From Symbiodinium sp. CCMP2592 (Eukaryota > Sar > Dinophyceae > Suessiales > Symbiodiniaceae): 64,000 nucleotides of DNA. A program made the translations under genes and the position numbers. The stretch lies in the NCBI GenBank assembly GCA_905221615.1, contig CAJNDT010000496.1:1-64000 (forward strand). Direction: 5' to 3'. Numbering within the stretch: the first letter of the stretch is position 1; every line of letters begins with the position of its first letter. This document shows, piece after piece, positions 10,870-21,438 of the stretch. The notes under the pieces were generated by a model. That model worked only from the letters and a program-made list of their open reading frames with translations. It had not been told where the DNA came from and made no database searches.

Positions 10870-12500
10870 TGATTCTGTGTCTAGGCTTCTTTAAAAAACC
10901 TAAAGCATCACCAACCACGACAGACCATGATGCTTCAGATGAAAGTCTGCCTGACTTGTGCTGCTGCTCCACACTGGCAAGTGCTAGGCTGCCCACGGTG
11001 ATCTACGTGTGCCCACTCGAAGTCCAGCGGAGTCACCTTTGTGAGGCCGACGTTAGTACTACATGGGAACCATGGACTCATGATTTGTCCCTAGTCCTTC
11101 GGGGTGGTCCTGCGGTGCCGCTTTTGAACTTCCTAGCTTAAATCATAGTAACTTCGAATGCAAAGTGCACAGAAAAGGAGCTTGGACAGTCCTAGGAACC
11201 GACCTTGAACAGTCTGGTTACAAAACCCAGCATTCTTTACAAGAGGCAAGCTGCATCGAACTCCGAACGACCGTTGCAATGTGTACTGACGACCCAGGCC
11301 TTGTGTCTAAGTCTTCAAACTGACATGTATAACTATGATTCTAAACTGCATTCAGTCAGCTGCTAACCACCCTTGTCCCAAAGGAACCCCACACCCTGTG
11401 TAAACCCGACAGCTGAAACACAGACTCTGTGTGTGTGTGGGTGTGTGTATGTGTTGTCCTGTGTATGTCCTGCGAGTGCCAACAGCTGTTGCTTAGTGTT
11501 GCATGGGAAACCAGATGAACACAACGTCCCAAATGAAGTCCCCAATCTCAGAAGATGTAAGTAACAAGCGAAGAAACCTGTAAGTAGCATCTCAAGACAA
11601 GATGGTTCCAAAGGCAACCGCTAAAGAAAAGTATAAGTACCAGGAGAACAAACAGGGAATGTGCATTCTCGAGTCCAGTACCATTATACCACTGCACAAG
11701 TGCAAGAACTTACTGTACTTACCCTGTGCCCTGAAGAGAACCATCCTTTAAACCCAAACAAAAAAAGCATGAACAGACCTGAGCTTGCAACGAAGGATTG
11801 CGCATGGAAGACCTGATGCGAGGAAGCTTGAGGGCTTCTCCTCTTTAATATTTTATAATTCTGAGTATTAATATAATATTATTATTGCCTGATGTGAAAC
11901 CTCCACAAAGACTGAGACACCCAATCCAAACCACTTTTTGACTGTCCATGGTTTGAATATCAAAAAGCTCGTAAATTAAATATGAAGACAGACCTTTCCT
12001 GAGAGGGAAGAATAACGATTCTGAAGCCCCCTGTAGACTACTGCAAACTCCATTATCGCAAATCCACCTCTGAGTCTTTGCCATCCGACTTAACATTTAC
12101 ATAGAAGACATGGACACCACATTTTCCTAGCCGCATGGCATATGAGAAATATGAATTATCTGTGCAGTAACGGCGCGGCAAAACAGCTAACTCCAAACCG
12201 TGATAAATCTTTCATAAGAGACCACGACCCAACCAGCAACACATGATCGGAGCCGCTCTGAGCACCCAGCTGCGAAGAAAGGGTGGCTTCAAAGCACCTG
12301 ACGCTGGCAAACACTGGCATGCTGATACGACTCACTTACTACCTCAGGAAAGCATTCTGCGGCAACGACTGCAGAACCGCACTTTTTCCTGCTGTGTCCG
12401 GCGAGTCGAGAAGTTGGCGAGTCGAGTACCGTGTATCAGACCGACGAATCAGGATATTTCTCTATTCCAGGATGCTGCTATGCGGCCTTCTAAAACATTA
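10870..12500. other. Spacer between genes 1 and 2, no gene supported
   Basis: It contains a short (GT)n run (11428-11452) and an AT-rich patch at 11845-11885. Open frames are short and have no protein-like composition. Words of the GTCCNNCG type continue here, although it is not coding. Confidence 0.4.
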
Positions 12501-12539
12501 ATTTAATAGTTTGTCCTTCGAGGAACCGTCGAGTCTGAT

Positions 12540-12671
12540 ATGCACGGGAACTACGGGGGACTCCGTCCTCCGGGGGGAGCAGCCGGCTTGCGGATGCAGG
12601 CGGGTGCCTGCTTTGGCGCCGGGGCGGCCTTCGGGATGCTGGGAGTCTTCGCCTGGAATCAGGACATGTAA
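12540..12671 (+). CDS. Possible 43-aa small hydrophobic protein (strand uncertain)
   Basis: A GC-rich island. The plus strand reads MHGNYGGLRPPGGAAGL, then a glycine-zipper-like hydrophobic run (ACFGAGAAFGMLGVFAW) and ends QDM-TAA, the look of a small mitochondrial membrane subunit. The minus strand of the same DNA also has an exon-like reading after TTCCAG (AKTPSIPKAAPAPKQAPA...), which would fit the prevailing gene direction. Composition says coding. The strand cannot be decided by eye. Confidence 0.35.
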   Translation: MHGNYGGLRPPGGAAGLRMQAGACFGAGAAFGMLGVFAWNQDM

Positions 12672-13204
12672 TGACTAAGCAGGAAATACATGCAACATGT
12701 CACCGAGGCCACCGAGTGCAATCAAGACACAGCTGTGGCTGGTCCGGCGGGTTTAGCGGGAAGTCCTGTGCAGAACAGAAGCAGCCACTCGAAACAATGT
12801 CACATGTGCAAGTAGTTGAAGCTACATATCCCAATGAACGGCGAGCAAAAAACAAATCAACATTCTTGAAGCGAACCTAAGAAACCATGTCTAGCTTATT
12901 ATAAAGCATACCGAACCAACGATGCAGGGCCACTGTTTCTGCATACTGGCACTGTGAACTGTGTGAACACCTGCTATTGTTCCGACCGTACACCCCTTCT
13001 TTGCTGGGCTCCATATCCAAGGAAGAAGTGCTGGACACAGGTGTAACTACTGAACTCTAATAAGTGATTAAAACTAACCAAAGAAACCAAGCTTGTGCAT
13101 GATGTGGACACAAGAACTGCTGGCTATTTCTTGTGCATCCAGCTAACTAACACGTGTAACAGACTCGGTCCACGATCCACCGAAAAGGCATCGAACACAT
13201 AGGA

Positions 13205-13325
13205 TAATATGCTTTGTTTTGCCACCTGCGGCCCCCGTGTCCCCTCCACCTCGTCCCTGGCACCTCTCTAATCTAATGCTGCTGACGGACATGGGTGCCC
13301 TCTGCTGGAACAGGCCACCCCCTCC
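13205..13325 (-). CDS. Possible exon next to (TAG)n array 3
   Basis: GC-rich open stretch reading LFQQRAPMSVSSIRLERCQG and a Gly-rich tail on the minus strand. No partner exon was found. Weak. Confidence 0.2.
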
Positions 13326-13442
13326 AGTACTAGTACTAGTACTAGTACTAGTACTAGTACTAGTACTAGTACTAGTACTACTACTACTACTACTACTACT
13401 ACGACTACTACTACTGCTACTACTACTACTACTACTACTATG
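13326..13442. repeat. (ACTAGT)n / (ACT)n array 3
   Basis: It begins as a perfect tandem of the 6-mer ACTAGT, then turns to ACT units. It is the same repeat system as the TAG arrays but in the opposite register. Downstream of gene 1. Confidence 0.9.
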
Positions 13443-13659
13443 ACTCATTAAGATTACGGATGTGCAAGTCCAACATGGTAAGTAAACTACTAAAGTACGA
13501 TTAGTAAGTACTAAAGTACTTCTTTTGTTGCCTTACTTGTACTAGAACTACGATGAAGAATGACTAATTGTACTAGTAATAGGACTATAGTAATGCCTTC
13601 ACAAGAACTTAACATAATTCCGAACCCAAACCCACATACGTGAAATCGGCGTGGCACTA

Positions 13660-14621
13660 CTAAGCAATCCCCTGTATTAAATTAATGCCTTCCCCTTGCA
13701 GTCCTGCGTCGTGCTCTTGGACCTGCGAGAGCTGCATGGCCAAGTAGTCCGCCTCGAGTTTCTTGCGCTCCATCTCGATCTCGAGTTGCTTCATGAGGAG
13801 TTCCCTCTCGGTCGGCCCGCGGGGGGGGTCCTGCGAGGATGACGAGGCCGCCGAGGAGAACTTCACGGCCGTCGTGGCCTGCGAGTGAGTCGGAGTCGGC
13901 AAGCCCGAGTGCAGCTGCTCTTGCTTGGCCGCCTTCGTTTTGGCCTTCGAGATTGGTTGGATAGGCGGTGCAGCGGGTGCAGGGGCGGCGGGTCTGGAAA
14001 CGGCGGGTGCAGCGGGTGGGATCTTCGAGGTTTTGAGAGGTGGGGCCTGCGGCTGTCGGGTGGTAGCGGGTGGTGCTGCCTCAGCTGCGCGTGCTGCCGT
14101 GTTTGCCACATAGGCAGCCCATTCGGGTCGAACTTGGGGTCGAGGCTTCGGCGGGGCCCGCGATCGTGGACCGCCTTCACCGGGTGGATCCAGAACAGTG
14201 CCGTGTCCGACCAGTGGCTTGGCGCCCGGCGTGGACCGGACCCGGGGAGGAGGCCTGTCGGGTGGACTGTACGAGTACAGGTCCTTCGGGGCGCCCGTGG
14301 CAGGCTCGTAGTCCGACGGGTCGTAGGTGTGGTCGTCGTCGAAGGCGAGAACTCCGGAGTCCGGCGTGTCGTAGCCCTGCTCCCGGAGGTACTTCGTGCG
14401 CTTCCGGCGTGCTTCTGTCTCCAGCGTGTAGTTCTCCTCCGGCCTGAGGTCCGACACGATCGACTGGTACGACGAGCCGCCAGGCAAGTCATCCGAGTGC
14501 ACGTCGTCCTCCGTTTTCAAGACGGCCATCTTCTTCCGCTCCTTCACGGGTATGTGCGAGAACGTGTTCTCGATCCGGCGAGACTTGGCGGCCTTGAACA
14601 CCATGTACTCTTCGTCATCGT
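13660..14621 (-). CDS. Gene 1, exon 8 (terminal): Pro/Ala-rich, coiled-coil tail
   Basis: 320 codons ending TAG. It starts after TCTGAG and joins exon 7 in phase 1 (MHPR/HDDEEYMVFK). The order is: a basic start (KAAKSRRIENTF, VKERKKM), acidic and Tyr/Asp-rich segments (FDDDHTYDPSDYEPATG), a long Pro/Ala/Arg-rich disordered region, then a Ser cluster. A C-terminal coiled coil (LLMKQLEIEMERKKLEADYL) ends in GINLIQGIA. No known family. Composition suggests a scaffold or nuclear protein. Confidence 0.6.
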
Positions 14622-14707
14622 CTCAGAGCAGAACACATCCGACCGCAAAGGAAGACATGTGAGAGTGACATAGACATGTGCAAATGACAAGAATTCAGCT
14701 TGGGCAC

Positions 14708-14806
14708 GTCGCGGGTGCATGGCGGCAATCGACTTCTCGTTGATGTTCATCGTGAAGTACGCCGAGTGGTTTCTTAAGTCCCCAGATTTGCCCGACGAGG
14801 CTTTAC
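14708..14806 (-). CDS. Gene 1, exon 7
   Basis: A 99-nt exon, CTGAG|GTAAAGCC to CGAC|GTGCCC, phase 1 on both sides. Encodes KASSGKSGDLRNHSAYFTMN and INEKSIAAMHPR. Removing the flanking GT-AG introns keeps the frame open. Confidence 0.5.
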
Positions 14807-15043
14807 CTCAGTCCAGAACAGTGCTGCACTCAACTGAACTCTGCAAGCAAAGTACGTCTGGCTGCATTCCAGAGCACGATTCATCTGTCCGGCGATATCG
14901 TGTGCGAGAATTCGGCCCCACGGGGATTGCTCAGCAAGTCCGACCAGCGCCTTATTCATGGGACACAGTGGATGCAATGAAGTCCTTGATCGTGCCTGAA
15001 CACGAGCTTATTGCTTAATTAAGTCAGGCAGCGTTCCAAACAC

Positions 15044-15119
15044 CGTCGTCGAGATCGAACGGGTAGTTCATGATTGCCGCCGCAACGGCTGGGTGCTTGT
15101 AGAGAAGAACAGCGCGTGA
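15044..15119 (-). CDS. Gene 1, exon 6
   Basis: A 76-nt exon, CCGAG|TCACGC to GACG|GTGTTTGG. Encodes SRAVLLYKHPAVAAAIMNYP and FDLDD. Ends on phase 1, as exon 7 requires. Confidence 0.5.
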
Positions 15120-15200
15120 CTCGGGTCAATCAGTCAGTCTCTCATGCAAACCAGGACTACTAAAAAACCAATTTCAGTCAATGTAAAGTAGCCAAGACAC

Positions 15201-16021
15201 CCTTTCCCTCGCCATCTCCATGCAAAGATCGTCCACCGCTTTTTGCCCTCCTTTTTTGCGGGCCATGTACAAGTGGAACTCGAGCATGTCGACCGCCGTG
15301 TAGTCGTCCTGGCAGGCCTTCGGGGGAGGTGGAGGGTCCTCCTGGTCCAGCGATCTCCCCCGGCGTGTTTTGGCCACCGTGAGGAAGCCGTCGTCGCCAA
15401 TGCCTGGCAGTGCCATCGAGTCGGCCGCCCGGGGGGTGTCGGGGTCCTCGGTCTCGTCGTCGGCCTGTCCTTCGTCGTTGTCATCGTCATCGACCTCAAC
15501 GTCCACGTATTCCTCCTCCGCCGGCGGGTCGTCCTCCTGGTCCTCCTGGTCCTGCGGCTCGTCGTCTTCGTCCGGTTCGTCCATGTCGTCCTTCGTGTGG
15601 GGAACGACGGTGTCCTGGTCGGACACAACCTCTGCCCAACGTCCAAGGTCCTGCGCGATCATCTCCGAGTCTGTGTCCTTCTGGTAGCCCTCGTCGTCCG
15701 CCTCCTGCATGCCTTCGGAGAAGGCCGCCGCGGCCTCGGGTACGTCCGGCTCACAAAAGCCGAGCTGCGTGGCCGCCGCGTAGTAAGCGAGTGACCTCCG
15801 ACGGGGATTTTTGAACATGTACTTCGACATGATGATGGCCGTCGAGATGAAGTTGGGTAACGGGTCGTCCTCCTCGCGTTTCTCCACGGGTGGCAAGTGG
15901 ACCGACCACCACTTGATGTCCCAAACGTCCGGGTAGTTGAACGTCGGGAGGAACAGCGGGTGACCCAAGGCAAGTGCCACAAGGGTGGAAAGTCCGGCGG
16001 CACGGTGTTTGCCCCGTTTGC
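15201..16021 (-). CDS. Gene 1, exon 5: acidic linker exon
   Basis: 273 codons, GAG|GCAAACGG to AGG|GTGTCTTGG. The N-terminal part has hydrophobic GLSTLVALALGHPLFLPTFN, then DIKWWSVHLPPVEKREEDD, a helical IISKYM-like segment and an Ala-rich helix. From about residue 150 a long Asp/Glu run (EDDEPQDQEDQEDD, EVDDDDNDEGQADDE) forms a polyacidic linker. It ends YMARKKGGQKAVDDLCMEMA, a helix. Confidence 0.6.
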
Positions 16022-16028
16022 CTCAGCT

Positions 16029-16169
16029 CGTAGTAGTAATAGTAGTAGTAGTAGTAGCAGTAGTAGTAGTAGTAGCAGCAGCAGCAGCAGTAGTAGTAGT
16101 AGAAGTAGTAGTAGTAGTAGTCGTAGTAGTGGTAGTAGTAGTGCTAGCAGAAGTAATAGTAGTACTAGC

Positions 16170-16243
<74 letters not shown>

Positions 16244-16244
16244 A

Positions 16245-16284
<40 letters not shown>

Positions 16285-16335
16285 CGTAGTCGTAGTAGAA
16301 ATAGTAGTAGTAGTAGTCGTAGTAGTAGTCGAAAT
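16029..16335. repeat. (TAG)n array 4, in gene 1 intron 4
   Basis: About 300 nt of TAG units with CAG, AAT and CGT interruptions, filling the GT-AG intron between exons 4 and 5. Confidence 0.9.
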
Positions 16336-16359
16336 AAACGTGAACAAACGAATTCCCAC

Positions 16360-16521
16360 CTTCAACCTCGTCACAGAACAGCGAGAGGATGATCTTCATG
16401 CCCTCCGGCTTGTACTCGAGCAGCGTGGAAATGAGAGCGAGCATCATGACCAGCGCGTGCCACATGCCTTCCTGGCCGACCGACAGGTGCTGGAGAACTC
16501 TGTAGTTGAGCGCCGGGGAAC
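16360..16521 (-). CDS. Gene 1, exon 4: possible membrane-spanning segment
   Basis: CTAAG|GTTCCCC to GAAG|GTGGG, phase 1 at both ends. It reads ALNYRVLQHLSVGQEGMWHA, then LVMMLALISTLLEY, a 14-residue hydrophobic run, then KPEGMKIILSLFCDEVE. Either a buried helix or a single membrane span. Confidence 0.6.
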
Positions 16522-16608
16522 CTTAGAAAGCAATCAAAAGCCACATGCCACACTCTCTCTGTAATGCAACACATCGGAACAACAACGACTGCACTGCAAC
16601 TATGGTAC

Positions 16609-16767
16609 CGCGGGGACTCTGAACGTCGTGTTCTGCGTCCTTCAAGCCCAGCGCACGAACGTCGATGTCAAGGTACATCCAGTCGAAGACGCCGAAGCCG
16701 CTCTTCTCCAGTCCAGTCTTCAGAACTCCGGTTCGTCCATTCGCGTGTGTCGGGGTGTTCGCCGGGC
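16609..16767 (-). CDS. Gene 1, exon 3
   Basis: ATCAG|GCCCGG to CGCG|GTACC, phase 1. Encodes ANGRTGVLKTGLEKSGFGVF and DWMYLDIDVRALGLKDAEHD. Compact globular composition, no family recognised. Confidence 0.6.
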
Positions 16768-16857
16768 CTGATGAAACGAATCACACACACACACACACTA
16801 ATCGTGCAGCAATGCAGAAGCACAGCATGTTGAATTCGACGGTTTTAGACAAGATGC

Positions 16858-17088
16858 AGGCATAAGGCTTCGGGTACAGCATGTCGGCTCCGTATCCGAC
16901 CAGCAACAACTTGTCCTCCCCGTTCGGCGAGTCTTTGACGTCCTGCGTGGTCCGCTGATACGTGTCCATGTTGCCCGTCGAGTGCACCGGCAGGGGGGCC
17001 CGCGGGGCTTTGTCCGCAACCCTGCCGACACCTTCAAAAGATGAGGTCATGGCCGCCGAGGTGGAACTACGAAGGAACGGCGAGGATA
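16858..17088 (-). CDS. Gene 1, exon 2
   Basis: CTAG|TATCC to GCCT|GCATC, a GC donor chosen because it gives the phase that exon 3 needs. The GA site further down would also fit. It re-creates a Cys codon at the junction. Encodes a Ser-rich start, RVADKAPRAPLPVHSTGNMD, SPNGEDKLLLVGYGADM and YPKPYA. Confidence 0.5.
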
Positions 17089-17436
17089 CTAGGTAGAGGA
17101 GAACGTCGGGAAATTATCAGTCATGCGCTTCCACACGCTGAAAGTCCTTAAACCTTAAGGCGAGTGATGCAATAGCTACTTACGAGTGTTAAGCTCCTAT
17201 AAACTGTGTGAATGAATCTGAAAAAGCGTCCATCATGTGTTGCCTGAGGCATGGACATCATGTCATCAGAGAGCTTTGATGCACAATGTGCAGGCTTGGT
17301 CCAAAAGTGTGGCAGTCGAACAACCGATGCTCCGTCAACAAAGCTTCAACAATGCTGGTCGCATGCACACACACAAGATAACCAACATTCGTTCATGTCA
17401 TGAGCAGGCAGAGCAAAAGGGGAGGGCGGAAGGCAC

Positions 17437-17518
17437 CTGGTCCAGCGAAGAGCGTGGCATTGGACACGAAGTTGTTGTCCACCGTTGCAGAACGACGGGG
17501 AAGCACGGCGGGTAAGTT
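17437..17518 (-). CDS. Gene 1, first visible exon (5' end open)
   Basis: CGAAG|AACTTACC to CCAG|GTGCC. Reads NLPAVLPRRSATVDNNFVSN and ATLFAGP. It joins exon 2 in phase 1. No start codon is seen, so upstream exons are missing or unrecognised. The plus strand has a rival reading ending in a canonical GTAAGT, so the strand is not certain. Confidence 0.4.
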
Positions 17519-17639
17519 CTTCGGGTTGAGCTACAGCTTGCCCCTCAAAACAACTGAAGACCAAATTCCCGCGAGCGACCTTTGCTCCTCCAATTCTGTA
17601 ATAAACTCAGCCTGTATTCAATCTTAAATCCATACTCCT

Positions 17640-18250
17640 ATACACACAAATCCATTCAACTCAAACCGCTGTCCAAACGGGTGTTTGCTTAATTGCTTGC
17701 TTGTTATGTGGTTTTGGAATCCTCCGATTGGCTATGTAAAAAACACACCACCGGCATGTAAAATACGCACACAAATCATAATCTCAAAACTGGGGGAGTT
17801 GAACTCGCAAATGTGCAATTTGGGTTGATCATGGAAAACTGCCAAAACATACACCCTATCCCCGGCATACGCGCATCCCTGCTTAAGTTGATCTCTGAAT
17901 TACCTTAACAACCCTAAACTATGGGAATTATGGTATCTTCCTTATTGTGGGTAGTGCAGGATTTATGCCATCAACCGTCTTAAAGTAGAATATACAGCAA
18001 AATCCAAGACTTGTTGATCCTCAAGGTGGTGATCATCCCTTGGGCTCCAGTTACCTAAATAGTAGGTTACTAACCATACCATAAGGGTCCATGTACCCAT
18101 ATAGCAGAAACTTTGGGCCCAATGTACCTACATAGAAAGTACTTTAAGGCCAATGTATATACTATATGAGTACTGGACCCTTAGGGATATATTATATACC
18201 CCAGTAACCTACGATTTAGGTAGCTGGAGCCCTGGGGCATGTCCATGCCC
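17640..18250. other. Start of compartment II: spacer with palindromes E1 and A1
   Basis: Base use changes here. The first CCCTAAA word and first palindromic elements appear (E1 about 17898-17979, A1 about 18078-18187), and CGGCGAG/GTCCNNCG words stop. No gene. Confidence 0.6.
18078..18187. repeat. Palindromic element family A, copy 1
   Basis: Imperfect inverted repeat with ends ATAAGGGTCCATGTACCC... and ...GTACTGGACCCTTAGGG. Interior TTTGGGCCCAATG/CTTTAAGGCCAATG as in the other A copies. Confidence 0.7.
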
Positions 18251-18330
18251 TCATTTCATCACCTCGGTCAGCAGCCTGGGCGTGACAATCCCCATCATCA
18301 GCACACCCTGGGATTCCAAGTAGTCCTCAC
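18251..18330 (-). CDS. PPR gene, terminal exon
   Basis: Minus-strand reading YLESQGVLMMGIVTPRLLTE-VMK followed by TGA at 18251. It lies downstream of PPR exons in the same direction and has the composition of a folded C-terminus. The splice edge is not fixed. Confidence 0.4.
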
Positions 18331-18593
18331 TTATTGTTTTTGGTACCTAAAACGGCCCAAAGGTCCTACAATATTGAATACTTCTGTTGATGGTACAAAT
18401 CCTGCATTACCTTAAGGACCCTAGACTCTGGGATTTATATCATCAACCGTTGGACCTTAGGGACAAGCATCAGCTTCGTCCTCATCACTATCAGACTATC
18501 AACAGCCACCTCTAATGCCCAGCGGTCCCAACACGAGTGAGCGATGTCGTCCAAACCCGGTGCGGACATTGTCTTGAAACAAGGAAAACAGAT

Positions 18594-18718
18594 GACGGTC
18601 TAGCTCTTGCAGTAGCACCAAGGTCTGGTTCCACTTCACAAAACTTGCACATGCACTGATTGCAGAACACAGAGCGCTTGCATCTGCAGGCACGGTGTGC
18701 TTCTGCATCATTTGAAGA
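18594..18718 (-). CDS. PPR-repeat exon
   Basis: Encodes DASALCSAISACASFVKWNQ followed by TLVLLQEL. This is the helix A/helix B pattern of one pentatricopeptide repeat (x-AIxACxxxxxWxxxLxLLxEL). PPR proteins bind organellar RNA. Confidence 0.6.
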
Positions 18719-18835
18719 ACATCTAAAACCTAGGTTCCCCAGATACTGCCCCAAATTAGGACACCCTCCCAGAGCCAGGCCCCTCGGAACCCTAAACCCT
18801 AAATCCAAAAAGAAAAAACGCAAAAGGGTACTAAA

Positions 18836-18930
18836 CTGGGCAGCCTGGAAACTGCTTCCCAATGCATCGACCGACTGCAGGCCCGGAGCGCCGCGCTAGA
18901 GGCGATCGTGTTGGGCTGCAGCCACTTCCC
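18836..18930 (-). CDS. PPR-repeat exon
   Basis: After ACCAG, reads LQPNTIASSAALRACSRSMH then WEAVSRL. Pro-Asn-Thr followed by A-x-x-ACxxxxxWexA is the canonical start of a PPR motif. Confidence 0.55.
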
Positions 18931-19047
18931 TGGTTCATAGTAGGGTTTAGGGTTTAGTTGGGATGGTGTTTGAAATGTACAGTGTTATTCCTGATTGGGT
19001 TATAGTAATAGTACCCATAAAAATGTGAAATGTTACCCTACTATGAC

Positions 19048-19859
19048 AGAGTTTCGAAGCGCATTGTTCAGAATTGCCAGGGCTTCTCGCCATCTCAGGG
19101 CTTTCTCACAGGAGCTGACCACGGATGCGTAGCTTATCAAATTAGCTTCTAGATGTCGCTGCTCCATACATCTCAAGAGCTGGAGAGCTTCAACCCACTG
19201 TCCAGACTGCTCACATGCACTGATGGTCGCACTGAAGGTCACGACGGTTAGGTCGACAACCGTGCCAGCAAGCTCTAGCAGATGGATAGCGGCCTGCCAC
19301 TGTGATGCTCGCTCGGAAGCTGTGATTGCGGCATTGAAGGCGATAACACCGAGCTGGATGTCTGTCTCTTGGACTGTGCGAAGCAATCCGATGGATTTCT
19401 GCCACTCCATGCCGTTCGCGCATGCAGTGAGAGCTGCGTCGTAAGTGACCAAATCTGTCTGCAACAGTCTTGCATGGACCTCACTCAGTATTTGAACGGC
19501 AAATTGCCACTGCGCTGCACCACCACATGCACTAATCGCTGCGTTCAGCACGATTATGTTTGTTTTTTCCCGTTGATGCCCAACCTCCTCCAGCAAGGAC
19601 AAGGCTCTTTGCCATTGGTTTGCTTTTTCGACAGAACTCATGGCCGCAGCATACGTTACGACATCGGGATTCAAAACGCGGCCTTTTGCCTCTACAAACT
19701 GCTGCAATGCCTGCCGCCATTCGGTAGCCGCTCCACAGGCACTGATGATGGCATTTACCACGACGATGCTTGGCTTCAGCATGTGATCTTCAAATTCCTT
19801 CAGAAGGGCCATGGCTGTCTGCCACTGTGCCGACTTTTCACAAGCACTGATGGCCGCAC
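19048..19859 (-). CDS. PPR array exon: about seven pentatricopeptide repeats
   Basis: The largest PPR exon, opening after GCTCAG (AAISACEKSAQWQTAMALL) and closing at AACTCT|GTCATAG. At least seven tandem motifs of about 35 residues follow. Each has V-x-(Y/F/L)-N/S-A-x-(I/M)-x-(A/S)-C-x-(K/R)-x-x-x-W-x-x-A-(L/I)-x-L-L, with W in the dinoflagellate style (WRQAL, WQRALSLL, WQFAVQIL, WQKSIGLL, WQAAIHLL, WVEALQLL). P-class PPR arrays recognise single-stranded organellar RNA, one base per repeat. No frame break. Confidence 0.8.
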
Positions 19860-19924
19860 CTGAGCGCTAATGTAGGGATAAACCACTTTCACAGATCACT
19901 CCAACAATCTGCATAAGTAAAGCT

Positions 19925-20082
19925 TGGTCGGGTGCTTGATTCATTACTACTGAAAGGATCTCGGGACTTAGTAACTAGAGCTATCATTAGGTAGCTAGAC
20001 CTACAACTACCCATAACCACAACTAATGTACTTATAACCTTGCTTACTAAGTCGCATGACCCTCCAAGTAGGACCCAGCAAC
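19925..20082. repeat. Palindromic element related to family F
   Basis: Diverged inverted repeat: ...CTCGGGACTTAGTAACTAG at the left and ...CTTACTAAGTCGCATGACCC TCCAAGTAGG at the right, with ATAACC/GGTTAT interior. Lies in a PPR intron. Confidence 0.55.
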
Positions 20083-20501
20083 ACGAGCCCCGCGCCCCTA
20101 AACCCAAACCCATAAAGAGTAGTGTAAGGCTTTTACGGTTTAGGGTTTAGGGTTGAGGGCTCCTTAGGAGAACCATCAAGAGAACCTAAATGAACCCTTA
20201 AAGGAACCCATAAAGAGGCTGCACAGTATGTGATGACGTCCGCTTCCATGTAGCTCAATTGGGCCTGTCCTTACTTGCCCAATATCCTGACACTAAAGGT
20301 TAGCTTTTTTGAATAGAAACGGGTTGTAATAACAACAAAAAGATCAAAGGAACCTAGAGGCTACATATAATCTTTGGGAATAGAAGCGGGTTGTAATACC
20401 ACCAACAAGGTCAAAGGTACTTGCTCTACTGCTAAAACTGTTATGAATCCAAAAGCCCCCTAAACCCTAAACCCTCGAAACCCTGCACCCTAATCGCTAA
20501 C

Positions 20502-20606
20502 GACGCCAGCACATCAAGTGTCGCAGCATCGTCAAAGCCTGTGGCCACTGCGCAGCTTTCTCACAAGCGCTGATGACAGCACTGCAGCTGATGATGTCGG
20601 CCTACA
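20502..20606 (-). CDS. PPR-repeat exon
   Basis: Minus-strand reading ADIISCSAVISACEKAAQWP then QALTMLRHL, one complete PPR motif. It is separated from the 19-kb exon by an intron carrying telomere-like runs and an F-like palindrome. Confidence 0.65.
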
Positions 20607-20869
20607 TTCCACTAAAGGTGCACACGGGCTCCTTGAAGGGTTCGTTTACAGGTTCCGAGAAGGGTGTAACAGAGGCATTCGCGTAGGCTTTAAAAGGATT
20701 CTTCTACAGGCGCTTTAGTAGGTATGCTGGAGAGGTGCATAAACCAGGAGGTTTTTGAGTATCGAACTTACAGATACTAAGGTTTTGCTAGTGTCAGGGC
20801 CTTAAATTGTTGTTTGTAAGTTCAAACCAAGGTTTCTATGAGGATCTGAGATCTAGGATCTTACCTGGC

Positions 20870-21135
20870 CAGTATCCTAGGGGAACTAAACGTAAACCAA
20901 TGGAATTACATATAGAATTACATATAGGGATTATAATGCCCGCAAAAAAATCAAGGACACCTGCTAGACCTCCCCTTCATGATTCTCGATGTCGAACCTG
21001 TGCAACCTGTAACATGAGGAGAACCCAGAGACTCCAATATCCCTTGATTGAGGAAGATGCCTTAAATTAATATAGGATCCCGAATATGATTCAGGGTACA
21101 TTCCTTAATTAAAGGATAATGGAGTCTCTGGGAGA
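20870..21135. repeat. Palindromic element family G, diverged copy
   Basis: Outer arms GATTGAGGAAGATGCCTTAA and CATTCCTTAATTAAAGGAT are read in opposite orientation, with GAGACTCC...GGAGTCTCTGG flanks. No gene in the interval 20620-21438. Confidence 0.4.
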
Positions 21136-21438
21136 GCGGATCAACTCAGAGCAAAGTACTTTTGCCCTATAAAAGCGTCGAGGCTTCGTGAATGCGCATG
21201 TCGGGCCAATCTGAATCTCCAGCGTCTAGCGGCTGAGCATCATGTTAATTAATGCATTCAAGCATATTTCATGCTCATGCCTTGGCATGCATCAGAGGTT
21301 CGAATTCAAGCTGCTATACAGCATCCTACAGTAGATGTTGGCTTCGCCCGAAACGGTTTTCCATGCACAACGCGCGTTAGGACGTGCGCATGACCTTTGC
21401 AGGGCTAATGTAAACTGTAGCTTGGACGTGTGCCGGGC

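Noticed and set aside
14719-15018. 99-aa plus-strand open frame opposite gene 1
   Set aside because: Opposite to two in-phase exons and an intron of gene 1; composition is not protein-like across its length.
21285-21305. tRNA-like B box (GGTTCGAATTC)
   Set aside because: No T-stem pairing, anticodon arm or acceptor stem could be drawn around it.
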